Shown here in pieces: positions 61,620 to 64,000 of a stretch of 64,000 bases of DNA (its first letter is position 1; each line of letters begins with the position of its first letter). The stretch lies in assembly GCA_046347945.1 (NCBI GenBank), contig JAXMFB010000004.1, positions 124,001 through 188,000 of the forward strand, written 5' to 3'. Under the pieces are notes generated by a model. That model was given only the letters and a program-made list of their open reading frames with translations. It was not told the DNA's origin and ran no database searches. The position numbers were made by a program, and so were the translations under genes. Origin of the DNA: Zeimonas sp046347945. Lineage in GTDB: Bacteria > Pseudomonadota > Gammaproteobacteria > Burkholderiales > Burkholderiaceae_E.

Positions 61620-62995
61620 CAGTGATGCTCCCTCGCCGGTGTGCCCGCGAGCGCCGCGACCGCGCGCTCCATCCTCATGAAGCGAGACCCCTTGACCAGC
61701 ACGGTGACACCGGGCCCGCACAGGGCGCGGGCACGCTCGACCAGGGGTTCGATCGCGTCGAAGTGCTCGCCGCCAGGCCCGAAGGCGGCCACGCTGTCGC
61801 GCGTGGCCTCGCCGAGCGCGAGCAGGTGCGCGACGCCTCGCTCGCGCGCGTACGCGCCGACCTCGCGGTGATAGAGCGGCCCCTGCTCGCCGACCTCGCC
61901 CATGTCGCCGAGCACGAGCACGCCACGGCCCCCGCAGGCCGCCAGCGCGTCGATCGCGGCGCGCACCGAGTCGGGGTTCGCGTTGTAGCTGTCGTCGATC
62001 AGCGCCGCTCCGCTTGCGCTGCGCAGGCGCGCGAGCCTGCCCATCGCCGGGCGGAACCTCGCCAGCCCGGCGGCGATCGTCGCCGCGCCGATGCCCATCG
62101 CGTGTCCGCAGGCCGCCGCCGCCAGCGCGTTGCGCACGTTGTGCGCGCCGTCGATGGCCAGCCGCACCTCGACCCGCTCGCCGGCGACCTCGAGCACGAA
62201 GTCGCCGGGGCGCGAATCCGGCGCCGCGCGCACCGGAAAGCGCACGCCCGGGTCGGCGTCGAAGCCGAACTCCACGCGCCGGCGCGCGCCGGCGAGCTCG
62301 CGCCAGACGGGCGCTTGCGAGTCGTCGCCCGGGAACACGGCGACGCCCTGCTCGCCCAGCGCCGAGATCGAGGCGCCGTTCTCGCGCGCCGAGCCCTCGA
62401 CGCCCTGCAGGAACTCCTGGTGCTCGCGCTGCGCGTTGGTCACCAGTGCCACGGTCGGCCGCGCCACCGAAGCCAGCCAGGCGATCTCGCCGACGTGGTT
62501 GGTGCCGATCTCGACGACCGCCGCGCGATGCTCGTCGCGCAGCCGCAGCAGCGTCAGCGGGACGCCGACGTCGTTGTTCAGGTTGCCGCGCGTCGCCAGC
62601 CTTCGGGCTTCGCCGAACTGCTCGGCGAGGATCGCGGACACCATCTCCTTCACGGTCGTCTTGCCGTTGGCCCCGGCGACGGTGACCAGCGGCAACTCGA
62701 AGCGGCTGCGCCATCCGCGGGCCAGTTCGCCCAGCGCGCGGCGGCTGTCGGCGACGCGGATCGCGGGAACGCGGATTCCCGGCACCCAGCGCTCGAACAC
62801 CACCGCCGCGGCGCCGCTCGCCTGCGACTGCGCGAGGAAGTCGTGCGCGTCGAAGCGCTCGCCACGCAGTGCGACGAACAGGTCGCCGGCCTCGATGCTC
62901 CGCGTGTCGGTCGAGACGCCGCCGACGCGGGTGCCACCGTCGCCGTACAGGCAGCCCGTCGAGAGCCAGCCGAGCGCCTCGCGCAGGTCAAACAC
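61619..62995 (-). CDS. murF: UDP-MurNAc-tripeptide--D-Ala-D-Ala ligase MurF (GTG start)
   Basis: 458-residue Mur ligase that completes the pentapeptide. N-terminal domain DTRSIEAGDLFVALRGERFD; ATP loop GANGKTT (108-114); EIGTNHVGEIAWLASVARP and LIDDSYNANPDSVRAAIDAL are conserved. The start is GTG 62995 (VFDLREALGWL), overlapping the murE stop by eight bases. No ATG lies nearby in frame. Confidence 0.96.
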   Translation of the reverse strand: MFDLREALGWLSTGCLYGDGGTRVGGVSTDTRSIEAGDLFVALRGERFDAHDFLAQSQASGAAAVVFERWVPGIRVPAIRVADSRRALGELARGWRSRFELPLVTVAGANGKTTVKEMVSAILAEQFGEARRLATRGNLNNDVGVPLTLLRLRDEHRAAVVEIGTNHVGEIAWLASVARPTVALVTNAQREHQEFLQGVEGSARENGASISALGEQGVAVFPGDDSQAPVWRELAGARRRVEFGFDADPGVRFPVRAAPDSRPGDFVLEVAGERVEVRLAIDGAHNVRNALAAAACGHAMGIGAATIAAGLARFRPAMGRLARLRSASGAALIDDSYNANPDSVRAAIDALAACGGRGVLVLGDMGEVGEQGPLYHREVGAYARERGVAHLLALGEATRDSVAAFGPGGEHFDAIEPLVERARALCGPGVTVLVKGSRFMRMERAVAALAGTPAREHH

Positions 62996-64000
62996 GGACC
63001 GCCTCCGGGCGCTGCTGCAGGCAGCGGCGGGCCACCTCGACGTCGGAGAACGGCAACCGCTGGCCGGCGATCTCCTGCCAGGACTCGTGCCCCTTGCCGG
63101 CGATCAGCACGACGTCTTCGGCGCCGGCGCCCTCGAGCGCGCCGCGGATCGCCTTCTCGCGATCGAGTTCGGTCAGCCATGGTTCGCGCGTGAACCCTGC
63201 CCGGATGTCCGACACGATCCGGAACGGTGATTCGCCGCGCGGGTTGTCGCTGGTCACGACGACACGGTCGGCGAAGCGCTCGGCCACCATGCCCATGATC
63301 GGGCGCTTGCCCGCGTCGCGATCACCGCCCGCGCCGAACACGCACCACAGCGTGCCGCCGCGCGCGTCCGCGATCGGTCGCAGCGCCTGGAGCACGTTGA
63401 TCAGCGCATCGGGCGAATGGGCGTAGTCCACGACCACCAGCGGCCCGCCGTCGACGGCGACCTGCTCCATGCGCCCGGGCAGCGGACGCAACCCCTCGAG
63501 GCGCCGCATCGCGTCCTCGAAGTCGTCTCCCAGGCTCATCCACACCGCGGCGACGGCCATTGCGTTGACGACGTTGAAATGGCCGATCATGCGCAGGTGG
63601 ACCTGCGCGCGGCCCCAGTCGCCGCCGACCGACACCTGCGTCCCGTCGCGCCCCTGGACGATCTGGTAGGCCGACAGCTTTCGGCGCGCCCGCCAGCCGT
63701 GCTCGCCGGGCAGTTGCCCGAAGGCCACGGTCTGCACCGACTCGGGAAGGGCCTCGAGGATCCGCGGCGCAACCGGGTCGTCGCCGTTGACGATCGCGGT
63801 TCGCAATCCGGGCCAGTCGAACAGCCGGCGCTTCGCCTCGAGGTACGCCTCCTCGGTCTCGTGGTAATCGAGATGGTCGCGCGACAGGTTGGTGAACACC
63901 GCAGTGCCGATCCGCGTGCCGTCGAGGCGACCCTGGTCGAGGCCGATCGACGACGCTTCCATCGCGACCACTTCGACGCCGCCCTCGACGAAGGCGGCGA
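62988..64000 (-). CDS. murE: UDP-MurNAc-tripeptide synthase MurE (partial, 5' end outside window)
   Basis: About 337 C-terminal residues of the Mur ligase that adds the third stem residue. VVAMEASSIGLDQGRLDGTR and FTNLSRDHLDYHETEEAYLE belong to the central domain. The DNPR motif (VVTSDNPRGESPF) specifies meso-diaminopimelate as substrate. The N-terminal domain and start codon lie beyond the right edge, upstream in the dcw cluster. Confidence 0.96.
   Translation of the reverse strand, partial: AAFVEGGVEVVAMEASSIGLDQGRLDGTRIGTAVFTNLSRDHLDYHETEEAYLEAKRRLFDWPGLRTAIVNGDDPVAPRILEALPESVQTVAFGQLPGEHGWRARRKLSAYQIVQGRDGTQVSVGGDWGRAQVHLRMIGHFNVVNAMAVAAVWMSLGDDFEDAMRRLEGLRPLPGRMEQVAVDGGPLVVVDYAHSPDALINVLQALRPIADARGGTLWCVFGAGGDRDAGKRPIMGMVAERFADRVVVTSDNPRGESPFRIVSDIRAGFTREPWLTELDREKAIRGALEGAGAEDVVLIAGKGHESWQEIAGQRLPFSDVEVARRCLQQRPEAVRV

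Overview
The window is a gene-dense, GC-rich stretch of a betaproteobacterial chromosome, most likely order Burkholderiales; I cannot name the genus. The evidence is the gene order proS/rppH ... proB-obgE-rpmA-rplU / ispB / tRNA-Pro ... pilB-pilC-pilD-coaE-zapD-yacG / MutT-ThiE-DUF815-argJ-secA-M23-DUF721-lpxC-peroxiredoxin-ftsZAQ-ddl-murCG-ftsW-murD-mraY-murFE, which is the backbone I know from Burkholderia and Ralstonia relatives. No gene-free stretch exceeds 300 bases.

Layout. (1) 1-2 kb: 3' part of proS (minus strand, cut by the left edge) and divergent rppH. (2) 2-8 kb: a compact minus-strand run of a DapA-family lyase/synthase, fumC, an ABC exporter, a FAH-family hydrolase and a D-2-hydroxyacid dehydrogenase; the last three overlap by 4 bp each. 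(3) 8.1-9.9 kb: three plus-strand genes (Tat-exported metallo-beta-lactamase lipoprotein, DUF2784 protein, 85-aa orphan), followed by a perfect 38-bp palindrome at the 3' end of proB. (4) 10-14.4 kb: conserved proB, obgE, rpmA, rplU (minus), ispB and tRNA-Pro(CGG) (plus). (5) 14.4-33.8 kb: an accessory block between tRNA-Pro and the CNNM/pilB backbone. It holds a PEP-CTERM exported protein with a probable sigma-54 promoter, an MFS exporter, a cluster that looks like a complete itaconate catabolic system (TRAP transporter, LysR regulator, itaconyl-CoA hydratase, acyl-CoA dehydrogenase, CaiB-type CoA transferase, MmgE/PrpD protein, citramalyl-CoA lyase, VOC protein), an aldehyde dehydrogenase and a five-gene branched-chain-amino-acid-type (liv) ABC importer. 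(6) 33.8-41.3 kb: CNNM/CorC-like membrane protein, pilB, pilC, pilD, coaE, zapD, yacG. (7) 41.3-64 kb: minus-strand housekeeping genes ending in the dcw division/cell-wall cluster; murE is cut by the right edge.

How the genes work together. The dcw genes are tightly packed, many with overlapping stop and start codons, and form the peptidoglycan precursor and septation pathway, with lpxC (lipid A commitment) and secA downstream. PilB, PilC and PilD are the type IV pilus motor, platform and prepilin peptidase. The itaconate-type cluster would import a C4/C5 dicarboxylate through the TRAP system, activate it with a CoA transferase, hydrate it and cleave it to acetyl-CoA and pyruvate. The divergent LysR gene is the obvious regulator.

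Most notable: the itaconate-type cluster in an environmental-looking betaproteobacterium, the sigma-54-type promoter before the PEP-CTERM gene, the 38-bp palindrome, a Gly-to-Lys change in the FtsZ tubulin signature, and a Lys-to-Arg change in the LivF Walker A motif. I saw no CRISPR array, IS element, integrase, rRNA or recognisable riboswitch.
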